Origin: Muraenolepis orangiensis | Taxonomy: Eukaryota; Chordata; Actinopteri; Gadiformes; Muraenolepididae | DNA: 64,000 bases | NCBI GenBank assembly: GCA_027704905.1 | Contig: CM051006.1 | Span: 10,176,225 to 10,240,224, forward strand | Direction of reading: 5' to 3' | In this document: in pieces, positions 55,787 to 64,000 of the stretch | Layout of the letters: each line of letters starts with the position of its first letter | How positions within the stretch are numbered: position 1 is the first letter of the stretch | The notes under the pieces: generated by a model | The model's input: only the letters and a program-made list of their open reading frames with translations | Databases searched by the model: none | Told to the model about the DNA's origin: nothing | Program-made: the position numbers and the translations under genes

Positions 55787-56301
55787 CAGCATCTCTCTGG
55801 TTTTAATTTGCAGATCTCCGCTCCTCAGGAACGACTCTATTCCACATGGATCGGGTAAGACCAAATATCCCTCCCACTAGGTTTTCTTTTCATACTTGTG
55901 TTGCTCCATTTTGTATGTGTATTACAGTCCTGTACTTTGGCTGTGTCACCCACATTGCCCAATCGGGCTTCCTTAAGTACATGTTCATCTCGTATGGACG
56001 TAAGCCAACACCACACTGTTCCCAACGCATGGGGCATGTTGGCAAATAGGATTTCAATGGGTTTGTCCCCCTATTGATTGGCTCAATGGTTATTCCTGCA
56101 GAGCCGGCTACTGACGGGCTCAACCTTTCTGCTGTGTACTTATGCTTTTTAACGATGGGCTGTTAATCTTGTTCATGTGTCCTTCCTCTCTGCCACAGTG
56201 GCTCCATCCTGGCGTCTCTGGACACCTTCAAGAAGATGTGGGTGTCGAAGCGGGAGTACGAGGAAGACCGAGCACGTGCCATCCACAGGAAGACCTTTTA
56301 A
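43739..56301 (+). CDS. actr1b: Actin-related protein 1 (beta-centractin type)
   Basis: Eleven exons: 43739-43786, 44461-44525, 44633-44708, 45387-45512, 50993-51117, 53397-53613, 54326-54418, 54836-55010, 55535-55596, 55814-55854, 56199-56301 (1131 nt, 376 aa). This equals the known vertebrate ARP1 length. Actin-fold landmarks are intact: VVIDNGSGVIKAGFAGD (phosphate 1), GVVLDSGDGVTHVVPIYEG (phosphate 2) and a GGTTLIKGFGERL adenosine loop. It ends HRKTF. ACTR1B-type residues include NPSKNREKAAEVFF, SRYLRLLLRKEG, EVVRTIKERACYL and GPARFRAPELLF. Known role: forms the short filament of dynactin, linking dynein to cargo. Intron 4 contains a full antisense LTR retrotransposon. The gene is divergent from marchf5l, with 1.7 kb between start codons. 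Confidence 0.96.
44985..45232 (-). mobile_element. tRNA-headed SINE, family A
   Basis: A minus-strand copy in actr1b intron 3: GAGGATTGAATCCTCTTTAT at the left, AGGAGCAGTGGGCAGCTATT in the middle and a tRNA-like head with GGGGATTGAACCAGC (+ strand) at the right. Confidence 0.75.
46017..46239 (-). repeat. 3' LTR of the gypsy element
   Basis: 223 bp, starting TGTAGGAGTGCGG and ending CCCCTACA on the + strand. By eye it is identical to the other LTR. The pol frame ends inside it. Confidence 0.95.
46116..49511 (-). CDS. pol: Pol polyprotein of Ty3/gypsy element
   Basis: An open frame of 1131 aa. Aspartic protease near residue 65 (FLCDTGATVSVLPASI). Reverse transcriptase about 195-400 (FSKVDLVRGYHQVPV, MPFGLKNAAQAFQRLM, active site TYLDDILIAS). 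RNase H with LTTDASDYAVGAV and SRAII after the DCLS end. Integrase zinc finger (H-x3-H ... C-x2-C in ACVECQRAK) and catalytic core with VDLVGPLP, SDRGPQF and GLCERFHR. A GPF/Y-type module follows (YDGPFRVL). It is in the -1 frame relative to gag and overlaps it by 67 nt, so expression probably needs -1 frameshifting. Its C-terminal residues are encoded by the polypurine tract and about 124 bases of the 3' LTR. No stops or frameshifts were seen. The start used here is the first ATG; the natural product is probably a Gag-Pol fusion. Confidence 0.95.
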   Translation of the reverse strand: MPTPMQLPPCKCVGKLEGQHPLAAMSVGHEGSLLFIRDTLSGRRFLCDTGATVSVLPASILDIQAGVRGAPLEAANGSPIPTYGERVVTLCFEGQRFSWTFVTAKVSNPLLGADFLCANGLLVDVKNRRLVSAETFSSFPCQLSSSGSSRLSSTLTTSEFSRMLAEFPALTMPTFSAATVKHGVEHYIPTAGPPVYARARRLDPGKLAIAKAEFGAMESLGIVRRSNSPWASPLHMVPKATGGWRPCGDYRRLNEATTPDRYPIPHIQDFSARLAGKAIFSKVDLVRGYHQVPVQTQDIPKTAVITPFGLFEFLRMPFGLKNAAQAFQRLMDSVLRDLPFLFTYLDDILIASSSKGEHMAHLHTLFERLSQHGLIVNPAKCQFGLPVIDFLGHRITKDGAVPLPSKVEAVSKFPRPLTVRSLQEFLGMVNFYHRFVPRAAQLMQPLYEALKGKPAKLTLAWSEDMDTAFKGTKQALAKAAMLAHPVPEAPIALTTDASDYAVGAVYEQLVEGRWQPLAFFSRQLRASERKYSTFDRELLSLHLAVRHFRFLLEGRPFTAFVDHKPLAFAMAKVSEPWSARQQRQLSAISEFTTDIQHIPGKNNPVADCLSRAIISTVHLGIDYACMAADQLSDKDVQDCKATDTGLQLVDIPFDDTGSTLLCDISLGQPRPVVPAAWRRRVFDALHCLSHPGRKASQQLVTAKFVWHGLKRDVRDWANACVECQRAKVHRHTKAPLTPFKVPERRFDHVHVDLVGPLPPSRGCTYLLTMVDRTTRWPEAVPLVSTTSADVARAFIGTWVARFGAPSDITSDRGPQFTSELWSAVAQGLGVKLHRTTAYHPQANGLCERFHRSMKAAFRASLRDSGWVDQLPWVMLGLRSAPKEDLQASSAELVYGQPLRVPGDFIPNTTTPWSAGRQRSSFLDNAKVFLPVPTSQHRLPQAYLPPNLHTAEYVFVRHDAHRSPLQPPYDGPFRVLETGEKSFVVDIGGKPDHISVDRLKPAHVDLDHPVPVAQPPRRGRPPTVKTSDHPPVATGSPTTQGLPLAVKSSDHPLVVTGPVATRTLDTRSRFGRIIRGPQRLIQPVLVNSGGAHVGDNGYGQYNSHPVLGDAQGYVPLREDDVVDWGGATGVTC
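46240..46254 (-). promoter_or_regulatory. Polypurine tract
   Basis: On the element strand CTGGGGGGGCGCA abuts the 3' LTR. This is the expected site of plus-strand primer formation. Confidence 0.75.
49445..50209 (-). CDS. gag: Gag protein of Ty3/gypsy element
   Basis: An open frame of 254 aa starting 22 bases inside the 5' LTR edge. The middle has a Gag-like helical region (WFAQAEAQFAIRRITDEETK, LLETFGLTESERARQLL, PGQVRSALANTRI). The C-terminus has CFYH followed by nine residues, then CLPPC, giving C-x2-H-x9-C-x3-C in place of the usual CCHC knuckle. This variant box is known from CsRn1-type elements. The first codons include a run of aromatic residues (FFLFNYFFF), so a downstream ATG (MSTNAVAIKLPEFWEQQ) is a plausible real start. 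Confidence 0.9.
   Translation of the reverse strand: MDASKDLLIYSFFLFNYFFFNMSTNAVAIKLPEFWEQQAAVWFAQAEAQFAIRRITDEETKYYYVVSALGSATASRVAHLLVNPPEDSYETLKGVLLETFGLTESERARQLLSLPGLGDAKPSELMDRMLALLPGDHKPCFIFREIFLQQLPGQVRSALANTRITDYRALAKEADAVLAATQHGRVANVGYQVDDSASPAVAAALARAPYPPRKQNTTGMCFYHAQYGAKARRCLPPCNYPHANVSGNWKASTR
50216..50230 (-). promoter_or_regulatory. Primer binding site, tRNA-Trp type
   Basis: On the element strand TGGTGACCCTGACGT begins one base after the 5' LTR. It matches the complement of the vertebrate tRNA-Trp 3' end, as I recall it, with one mismatch over 15 bases. Confidence 0.7.
50232..50454 (-). repeat. 5' LTR of the gypsy element
   Basis: 223 bp, same sequence as 46017-46239. On the element strand it carries a TATA-like ATAAATAAGG, three ACGT-type motifs (including GATGACGTCG) and AATAAAG as a possible poly(A) signal. 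Confidence 0.95.
51220..51330 (-). mobile_element. SINE fragment, family B-like
   Basis: GGGCCTCAAACCCACAACC with downstream AACACCCTAACCCCATTA resembles a reversed tRNA-like head, as at 13085. It is in actr1b intron 5. Confidence 0.4.
51965..52080 (-). mobile_element. tRNA-headed SINE fragment, family A
   Basis: CTTGCTCAAGGGCACCTCGG, GTGTTTTGGGGACTTCAACT and GAGCTACTGCCGCC are the right half of the family. In actr1b intron 5. Confidence 0.7.
52730..52976 (-). mobile_element. tRNA-headed SINE, family A
   Basis: A nearly complete copy: GATTAAATCCTCTTTATTAT at the left, AGGAGCAGTGGGCAGCTATT, GTCTGGTGCCTTGCTCAAGG, and GAGCTACTGCCGCC at the right. In actr1b intron 5. Confidence 0.75.
53808..53890 (-). 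mobile_element. LINE-like 3' end fragment
   Basis: AGATTCAAATTTATTGTC, ACAGCACAAGTACAGTACA and AACCAGAGTGCAAATG match the 22905 and 54465 copies. In actr1b intron 6. Confidence 0.6.
54465..54610 (-). mobile_element. LINE-like 3' end fragment
   Basis: TCTAATGTATTGTCATTGCA, AAAGTACAGTACAGGGAAAA and GTGCAAATGTTGCAGTAAAG match the same family. In actr1b intron 7. Confidence 0.65.
55078..55330. mobile_element. hAT-like non-autonomous remnant
   Basis: It starts GCAGTGGTTCTCAAATGGGG, a hAT/Charlie-like end, and has no coding sequence. The right end is unclear. In actr1b intron 8. Confidence 0.45.
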
Positions 56302-58060
56302 AAGATCTCCCTCCGCCACACCACCCCCCCACTCTCAAGAACTGCCCCTCAAAACTCCCATGTCATTCAGAGTGAGAAACACCCCCCTCCCCCACCCGCC
56401 CACCACGTATCCCCCTGATCATCTGGGAGACACCCTCTGCTTTCCCCCTTCCTCCTCCACCACTACCCCCACCCCTTACTGGCTTCTCATCCACCGCTGC
56501 TTCTTCTTGCTTATTTTCTCAAAACGAAAAAAAACAACGCGCTCGAAACTTCCGGGGTGTGGCTTTAGGTTTTGTATACCGTATTTGTGTAGGAGGCTGT
56601 ATTGTCGGGCCCCCCTCCCCCTACCTCCCTTAACTTAAACTGATACTCTTGTCAGGTGGAGCTGGTGGGGTTGCGTGGTGCCTTCCTCCGGTTCTATCAG
56701 AAGGTGGGGCTGCCCCGGGTGGCAAGGTGGAGAGGCAAACTCTCAGCGCCTGCTTCTTGCTTTGACGTAGTTCACACGACTGTGTGCTGTGTGTGACGGA
56801 AGTATGGGAGTGTTTGTCCTCCTCTCTTCCGCCTGCGGGAGCCCTGTGAAAGAGGTGAACATCAACACAATATCATCGAATATTAATACAAAGTCAATGT
56901 TTTTGCTACTGTAAAAAAAAAAAATAGAGAGAAAAAATTCCATTCCATACCGAAGATTGATTTGATTTCTTTCTTTCTTTTTTTCTTCTTCTTCTTCTTC
57001 TTCTTCTTCTTTTGAAACTGTTGATTTAGAGTAAAACAGGACGGTGTCTATTTCAGAGTTTATTTTGTATTATTATTATTTGGTTGTTGCGTTTTTGGCT
57101 TGGGCGAATCAAAGGTTATGAGTGGAATAACTAACTCAAGATGTGTAATGAAAGCACTTCCGTTATATTTATCCCTCTCTCTTATCGCTATCGCACATTA
57201 GGAGCAACGGTTTTAAACTCTGTATCCTGTAGATCTGGCAATGTGTCTCGAACACGATTTGGTAGCGCAAGCTAAAATGTAAGATGTGTCTTGATTATTT
57301 TTATTTAATTTTAAACTTTTTTTATTTTTTTGGGACTGGGTCTCCACTTGAAATTAGACAAAACGATTAGTTGTCTGCATTCAACGATCACTCCATTTTG
57401 TCTTTTCTGTTCACAGCTGCATGTGAGTTATTTGTACACTGATGTACGTAACCCCCCCCTGCAGCCGGTGTCTAAATCTCGCTTTTATTTTGTTTTATTT
57501 GTACGTTCTCCGGAATCTGAAGGACAAAACGTATCGGGCCATACAAAATAAAAACGGACAGAAAAAAAACTCTCACACACACTGCAGTTCCTCCTTAAGT
57601 GCAGCCGCCGGCAGGCTACTTGTGCTCTGGGCGAAAGAATCCTGAAATGGAGAATCAAATCGAAAGCGTTGTATAGAATAATCCCTTAAGTACATCAAAA
57701 CATCGTCGATAAGTTTCCCTCACACCTACACCTATTACCCCCCCCCCCCACACACACACACACCTATTCCCCCCCCCCCCCCCTCCTCTCATCAAGAAGG
57801 CAGTGAGGTGGCAAAGTCTTGTCCAAACCTGTGTCTACCGGTTATCTGCTTCTGGATGCTCTACTTAAAGGTTTTCTTAATTCATCAGCCTTTTGTGTAC
57901 AGTGGAGCGACCTTCTGAAACGACAGCGACCACTACAACGACGGTGACCAGAAAACAAGACTACACGTGTACAATACTGTTTATTCAAGTGTTGCTTTTA
58001 CTTTTTCGTAAATTCAGTATAATAAATAAGTTAATGGCTGCTGCTTTTGTGTCCACTCTT
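56302..58060 (+). other. actr1b 3' UTR region
   Basis: C/T-rich then A/T-rich sequence after the stop. Candidate poly(A) signals AATAAA lie at 57547-57552 and 58021-58026. TTC and C runs are present. No other gene is seen. Confidence 0.5.
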
Positions 58061-59470
58061 TTGTCTTTTTTGGGTTGGTATGGTATTTCACTCGACATGT
58101 TTTGCTATTCCTCATTGATCCCGTCTTGCCCAAAGTGTGTTATATAGGTGTATAAGTGTTATATAAGATAAGATGCAGGCCTACAATCCCAGGCCCAGGG
58201 AAATAAGCATTTCGCCGTGGAAAGCACCGGATAATAATGGATAAAGGAATTAAGAACAGAAAAATATAAGGTGTTAAAAAGACATCAAATGGCCTTTATG
58301 GAAAATATATTTACACAAAATAATGAGGGCTTGAATAATGGGTCGATAGGCGCTTCTGGCCGTCATCTATCGGCATGCTCTCGTAATAAACGTGTCGCGG
58401 TGCAGTTCGTTCTGCTGCCACTAGATGTCAGTATAGCGACGTCGACTGAAGGGCGAACAACGAGACGCTAGGGGCAGATATGTGACGGTGTCGCTGTTGT
58501 AACACCCCTTTATACCATTAAGGGTGCTACGGTATTCTTATCGAAGAGTTTGTTATACTTATGTATGTACACCTTCTTATCTTGCCATTAAAAATATCCA
58601 AGATGCGTGTAAACAGTAGATTTAGATTGTAAAATGGTGATGACCATTTGCAATTGACCGCCTAAGCATCTGTTGTCTTATGTTTTACAATAATGTACCC
58701 AGTTATTGATCATATTGTTATAAGCTGAGGATGTAGGCGTGCATTTTTAGCCCGAAATCTCTTTGTTTAGTCTATTCGCCGTAGGAGGTGATGATGACAG
58801 ACGGGTTACGGATGGCCTTTTGGGGACATGAGCCAAGGGGGAAACAGTCTGGAGTCTGAAGAGAGTCTGAAGTGTCTCCAGGCTGAGCGGTGCAGTCAGA
58901 GTGTAGAGAGTAGCGACCGAAGGCTGTTCACCGGAGGGTGAGGGGGGTCACTTCCCTGTTTCATCAACCTTATTAAGGCGAACGCAGAACACAGAAAAGC
59001 TTTTTTGACGAAACAGTCTGGCCAGTGTTTGTATTGGCGCATCCATCATGTGGATGTTCGGCCAGTGTGTTTGGTTAATGGTTGTTTCAAGCAGCTGCTA
59101 GCTGCTTGAAAGGTGCTAAGTGTAGCTTTTCGGATGGATTTAAGTGAATCAGCAGACCGTGGTAATATGACAGAATTATGGCTTTATACTTCAATACACA
59201 AAGTACATATAACAAACCTTGACTATTCCCTAAAAGCTTTCCCTCAAGTGTAGCCAGCTGTAGCCAAGCAGGCTTTTACTTTCAAAGTGCCCAACATGAA
59301 CCACAAGACTGAGTTATGTTAGGAAAGACCATTGGTCAGTAGGGTGACATAATCAGCCGTCAGGTCTTATCATCTTTCCTCAGGTGGTTCCCGCCGCACC
59401 GTAAGAGGCGTACACAATGCACAAAATCCAAGGTAAATACACAGTAGTGCCAAGGCAATATGTAGAGTGA
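58061..59470. other. Intergenic DNA, no gene seen
   Basis: Unique sequence without recognisable coding exons on either strand. A CTGCCACTAGATGTCAG segment at about 58417 is a weak CTCF-like match. Confidence 0.5.
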
Positions 59471-59475
59471 GTCAC

Positions 59476-59590
<115 letters not shown>

Positions 59591-59700
59591 TCTCTATTTT
59601 TAAAAGATGACTCACATTTGATTCAGTTCAGCTCACATGTCACACACGATCACCGACATAAACATGAAAACCACATTTGGTGTAACAAACAAACAAACAC

Positions 59701-59950
59701 AACAAACATAGGCCTACACAAACACAACAAACATAGGCCTACACAAACACAACAAACATAGGCCTACACAAACACAACAAACATAGGCCTACACAAACAC
59801 AACAAACATAGGCCTACACAAACACAACAAACATAGGCCTACACAAACACAACAAACATAGGCCTACACAAACACAACAAACATAGGCCTACACAAACAC
59901 AACAAACATAGGCCTACACAAACACAACAAACATAGGCCTACACAAACAC
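59701..59950. repeat. 25-bp minisatellite, ten copies
   Basis: Ten consecutive, apparently identical 25-base units start at 59701, 59726 and so on. Each contains AACAAACATAGGCCTAC and so an AGGCCT palindrome. Partial units flank it. Confidence 0.95.
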
Positions 59951-60106
59951 AATCAATCACCAAGAAAAATGAAATAAAAAGGTTTTAAGACATTTCCGAC
60001 ACTTCTCAATAATAAGGACACGGTGAGAAAATATTATTTACAATATCTCAATCTGGAGTACCTTGTCAAATACAATCAAAGCAGCGGCATCCTCCCAAGG
60101 AGGGAG

Positions 60107-60180
60107 GGAATGGGGAGTAAGCATTCCATTGTACTTGTTGAAAAGTACAATGTAAAATGGCAAATTCTTGAATCTTGAAG
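60107..60180 (+). mobile_element. Dispersed repeat end
   Basis: GAATGGGGAGTAAGCATTCC, TGTACTTGTTGAAAAGTACA and TTCTTGAATCTTGAAG match the tract at 43078-43142. A reversed relative lies at about 15740-15860. Confidence 0.55.
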
Positions 60181-61062
60181 GACCCTGGCCCTATGCTTCC
60201 TCTCTGTTCAAATACATACATGTGCTGCTAAGAATGGGCAATACAACTAAAAACAAAGGGAGGTGTGTGTGAGTGTGTATTCAAACAGACATGTGTGTGG
60301 GGTGTGTGTGTGTGTGTGTTTGTCGTGCACACCTGGTGGTGTGTATGCTGCTTCAAGACAACATCTAGCCCGGGTTACACACACACACACACATGTGCCA
60401 TACAAGGCTAATACGAAAACCACCTGCGCCAGACTTGAATACGCCACGGACACACGTTAAAAAGCAAGTTTAGAGTTTCCCACGAGTCTTCTCCTCAAGA
60501 CGAAGCCACCATTTTAGGATGCGGAACTTGTGTGTGTGTAATTCTTCCCCCAAGTCTCTCCTGTCAATCCTGGAGTTTTTCCAACAAGCCACGTGAAAGC
60601 ACTTCAGGTTACCAAGGAAACAGATGGAGGAAAGGGGGGGGGGGGGGGGGAGCCAGAGAGATAAGAAAAAGAGAGGAACAAATGTACAGTTCTCTCTATA
60701 AGACATTCTGTAGGGGGCTCTTAGACATTCAATTCATGTCATGGTATTTGATGTAGTGGGGTTAATTCATAAGAATAATTAAGTAATTAAATAATTAATT
60801 AAAAAAGGTTTTAAGTAAGTATGTGTTGATTTTCACTGTGGTCTTTAATGCTTCTGTTTGAAGTTGGCGTGTCTGCGTTGCACATGTGTGCATATCCTGT
60901 ATGTAGATAGGATGTGCGTGCGTGCGTGCGTGGGAGAGAAAGGGAGAGGGTGAGGGTGAAGAGCGGGGGTGAGAGAGGGGGAGAGCTCACGCGAAGGAGG
61001 TTTGTGTGCATTTGCATGTTTGTCTGTCTGTGTATGCGTAAGTTTGGGTGTGTGGGTGTTTG

Positions 61063-61126
61063 CATGTGTGTGTGTGTGTGTGCGGCTGTTTGCATGTGTG
61101 TGTGTGTGTGTGTGTGCGGCTGTTTG

Positions 61127-61186
<60 letters not shown>
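61063..61186. repeat. (GT)n array with GCGGCTGTTTGCAT spacers
   Basis: GT blocks are separated by two copies of GCGGCTGTTTGCAT, then a pure GT run of about 60 bases. Confidence 0.92.
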
Positions 61187-61189
<3 letters not shown>

Positions 61190-61190
<1 letters not shown>

Positions 61191-61310
61191 TAGCCCATAA
61201 TGGCCTTTACCAACAGATGCTTGGAAAGGATTGAGCTGGAGTGTAATAAGCGCTGGAGAAATTGGCAGGTCAATGGTATTTGCATGCTGGGAAAGCCTGT
61301 GGGGAAATAA
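61190..61310. promoter_or_regulatory. Candidate conserved non-coding element
   Basis: A compact, high-complexity block without coding potential between simple repeats. It contains TAATAAGCGCTGGAGAAATT and an octamer-like ATTTGCAT. It looks enhancer-like, but conservation cannot be seen from one sequence. Confidence 0.3.
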
Positions 61311-61857
61311 CACAAGTTGAGCGTGTTGGTGGATCGCTGGCTGGTTGTTGTGTCGTTCCAGGTGTCTAGTAGCGGGCAGAGGACACTGCACTGTGGGCAG
61401 GTGATACAGCGATGGAGCTTACCCTTTGGTCAGTACCAGGGCTGCTGTTATGATGGAGGTTTCACATAACCCATGTTGACACATAACATGAAAAGGCTTA
61501 AGATATACAGTAAAATAAGGTTAGGGTTTGTGTCAAAAGTATTGTACTTGTACCCATGACAATTGTTAAAGAAGTATTTTTCATTTTTTACATTTTTCAT
61601 TTCACATTTGACATTTTTTTTCTTGCTACACCGAGTAGTCCATCATGAAGTACTTCTTGAACTAGTGTAGAGTGCTTCTGTTTTGTTTGAGGTATTTGTA
61701 CTAAAGTATACAATATAAGAACACAGTCTCTCGCCGTGGTCACAAGGCAATTGTCCAGGAACCATTCACCAGTCTTGAACTGCCTCTATCTGAGGTGTGT
61801 TGTATCTCTGATCATAGAGGATGTTGAGAAGCACACACCTGCACTCACACACACCTG

Positions 61858-61859
61858 CA

Positions 61860-61942
<83 letters not shown>
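61858..61942. repeat. (CA)n microsatellite
   Basis: A CA array of about 80 bases. Confidence 0.95.
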
Positions 61943-61943
<1 letters not shown>

Positions 61944-62077
61944 AACACATACATCCTAACGTCCAACTTGCTGCTTTTGAATAAACAACAATAAACATCA
62001 AACCAATTTGAAACCAAGAAAAAGCAACTCATCGATACAGCGAAAACCTACGAAAACACTTAGTGTTTAGTTCATAC

Positions 62078-62220
62078 TACTACTTCTACTGCTACTACTA
62101 CTACTACTACGTCTACTACTACTACTACTACGTCTACTACTACTACTACTACGTCTACTACTACTACTACTAGTACTACTACTACTACTACGTCTACTAC
62201 TACTACTACTACGTCTACTA
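62078..62220. repeat. (CTA)n with periodic CGT
   Basis: CTA trinucleotides are interrupted by CGT at roughly 21-base intervals, a higher-order repeat. Confidence 0.9.
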
Positions 62221-62421
62221 TAAATAATCAATCAAAACAATAATTTACAATCAAAACATCCACATTGCTACATCAAGCTTAGTACAGGTTGAGCTACAAG
62301 CATCCCCATTTGAATAGTATTAATGAAAGTACTGATAATAGTACTGCATCAGAATGTATATTTCATTATTCAGGATAACAGCTTTTTATTTTTCTTCTAA
62401 ATGAATGATATATATATACAG

Positions 62422-62462
<41 letters not shown>

Positions 62463-62465
<3 letters not shown>

Positions 62466-62546
62466 TAATGGCTATAATGTGATAAGTAATTTGTAAACAT
62501 ATACTGTATATATAATTGAAATATTATCACATTATAGCCATTAATT
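62463..62546. repeat. Perfect inverted repeat, 22-bp arms
   Basis: Arms 62463-62484 and 62525-62546 are exact reverse complements (GGCTATAATGTGATA against TATCACATTATAGCC at the core), with a 40-base A/T-rich loop. TA-rich palindromic sequence and a CA run flank it. Probably a fold-back element. Confidence 0.85.
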
Positions 62547-62619
62547 GATATATTATATATATATATACAGTATATCAATTGATAGTATACAGTATATATA
62601 CTTAATCCAACGGTGGCAT

Positions 62620-62850
62620 TTCAGGGACCAACTTTGACAAATTGGCACCTGGAGAAACATAATGAACCTACATTAAGATCCCCACATGCTTCAGGAGTCC
62701 GTGAGTAACCATCAATCACCCACCATAACTGCTGTGTTCCCGGGGCACGTTTGTCATTTCCTGGGTGCCTGAGTAAAGCAGCCGTACGATGGGGAGCTGC
62801 CTGGGAGTGACACCTGCTCATGGGGAGTACATGAGAGGCGGGATTGGCAG
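62620..62850. promoter_or_regulatory. Candidate conserved non-coding block
   Basis: Unique, balanced-composition sequence between repeats (for example TTTGACAAATTGGCACCTGG, then GGTTACTCACGGACTCC on the minus strand). No start, splice or frame evidence supports a gene. Confidence 0.25.
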
Positions 62851-62854
62851 GTGC

Positions 62855-63420
62855 CTCGACCACCACCATCGCACCCACCATCACCTCCACCACCACCACC
62901 ATCATCACAACCTCCACCACACCCCCACCTACACCACCAGCGCCATCCCTACCTCCACTTCCACCACCACCGTCATCACGACCTCCACCACCACCACCTC
63001 CACCACACCACACCACCACCACCACCACCACTACCTCCACCACCAGTGCCATCCCTACCTCCACCACCACCATCGCATCCACCATTACCGCCAACTCCAT
63101 CATCACCACCAGCACCACCACCTCCATCACCACCACCACCATCTCCATCATCACCACCACCACCGCATCCACCATTACCACTAACTCAATCATCACCACC
63201 ACCACCACCACTACCACCACCTCCACCTCCATCACCACCACCAGCACCACCTCCACCACCAACACCAGCACCTCCACAACCACCACCAACTCCACCATCA
63301 CCCCCACCACCACCACCCTCCAACCTCCACCACCACCCTCCCAACCTCCACCACCACCATCGCGTCCACCATTACCACCAACTCCACCATCGCCAACATC
63401 TCCGCCGCTGTGACTGCTGT
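62855..63420. repeat. CCA/TCC-rich tract with long artefactual frames
   Basis: About 570 bases of CCACCACCAT, CCTCCACC and CATCACC units with almost no G on the + strand. All frames are open for long stretches (Pro/His/Thr on +, Val/Gly on -), which is expected from composition. I do not call a gene. Confidence 0.85.
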
Positions 63421-64000
63421 GGTGAGGGTGGTGGTGGTGGGTGGTGGGGGAGGACGGTGAGAGGTGGGTGGGGGACGGACGGACGTGCGTTGTGTGTGCT
63501 CAAAATAAAACACCGTCGCCATGACAACACGGCTTCCACGGCGTATCGGGGTCTGTGTTATCCCCGGTAGTCTCGGCTGAGTTTCCCTTTTCTGTCTCCC
63601 GGGTCTCAGGGGAACTTTGATCAGCTGCTTCTTCTTTTTTTTATCAGTCGGCGCCCCGAGCCAAAAGTTGTGTTGAGGGGTTGAAAATACTGTGTGACTC
63701 ACGGCATTTCCCCGCTTGCCCCCCCCCCTTTTTTTTTTATCAAACCGACGGGTATTAAAGTCGTGGTGCTGCTGTCACTTTAATATTCTCATCACACGGT
63801 TTTTTCCTCCAAGACTTTTCTCAGATCACACAAGCAGCAATGAGCAGATTAGTCGGCACCTAAAACCTATAATTAGCCTTGCAGGGTCGTCGCTGCTGTT
63901 GTTGTTGTTGTTGTTGTTGTTGTCGTAGTCGCGGCGGCGGTGGAGGGCCCAGGAACGGCGGAGGCCTCGTGCCCGGGCAGCGGGCCGAGCAGCGAGCTCA
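63421..64000. other. CpG-rich region at the right edge
   Basis: CpG density rises toward the edge, with a TTG run (about 63898-63921) and GCGGCGGCGG. It may be the promoter or first exon of a gene beyond the window. No open frame is identifiable. Confidence 0.35.

Noticed and set aside
59701..59950. Possible CRISPR array
   Set aside because: The 25-base units are directly contiguous with no spacers, and this is a vertebrate genome.
62621..63570. Frames of 189-239 residues rich in Pro/His/Thr or Val/Gly
   Set aside because: The CCA/TCC-rich DNA leaves several overlapping frames open at once, with no start context, splice sites or conserved motif.

Overview
The window is vertebrate nuclear DNA, almost certainly from a teleost fish. 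The genes are split into many short exons with GT/AG introns. The introns and spacers are full of long dinucleotide arrays, tRNA-headed SINEs, hAT remnants and LINE tails. The gene set also fits a fish: a five-exon stanniocalcin, a marchf5-like paralogue and an FGFR1 with only two Ig domains. I rebuilt five complete coding sequences exon by exon. Each joins in frame at canonical splice sites, and three can be compared directly with the human protein.

Layout, left to right. 1-1166 (+): a seven-base tandem array, then the last two coding exons of a cGMP-dependent protein kinase (prkg1-like). 3483-7526 (+): stanniocalcin (stc1), five exons, 260 aa, with a TATA-like promoter. 10806-22514 (-): an FGF receptor, best called fgfr1b, 16 coding exons, 720 aa, without Ig domain I. 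22.5-32.9 kb: no intact gene; microsatellites, SINEs and a dead hAT transposase. 32913-38011 (-): kctd9, 12 exons, 389 aa. 39653-42010 (-): marchf5l, six exons, 289 aa. 43739-56301 (+): actr1b, 11 exons, 376 aa. 56.3-64 kb: the actr1b 3' UTR and then a gene-free stretch with a 25-bp minisatellite, possible conserved non-coding blocks, a perfect inverted repeat, a CCA/TCC-rich tract and a CpG-rich end.

Intron 4 of actr1b holds a complete, antisense Ty3/gypsy LTR retrotransposon (46017-50454). Its two 223-bp LTRs read as identical, it has a 4-bp target duplication, a primer site matching the tRNA-Trp 3' end, a CHCC-type Gag box and open gag and pol frames. It looks like a very young CsRn1/Kabuki-like insertion and is the most striking single object here.

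The genes do not form a pathway. They act in calcium/phosphate hormone signalling (stc1), FGF signalling (fgfr1b), cGMP signalling (prkg), CUL3 ubiquitin-ligase adaptation (kctd9), mitochondrial ubiquitination (marchf5l) and dynactin-based transport (actr1b). From memory, the human homologues lie mainly on 8p (STC1, FGFR1, KCTD9) and 10q (PRKG1, MARCHF5, ACTR1A), so the order may be informative for ancient paralogy. Another recurring theme is simple-sequence DNA forming or abutting splice sites. I saw no operon-like or defence-like system.
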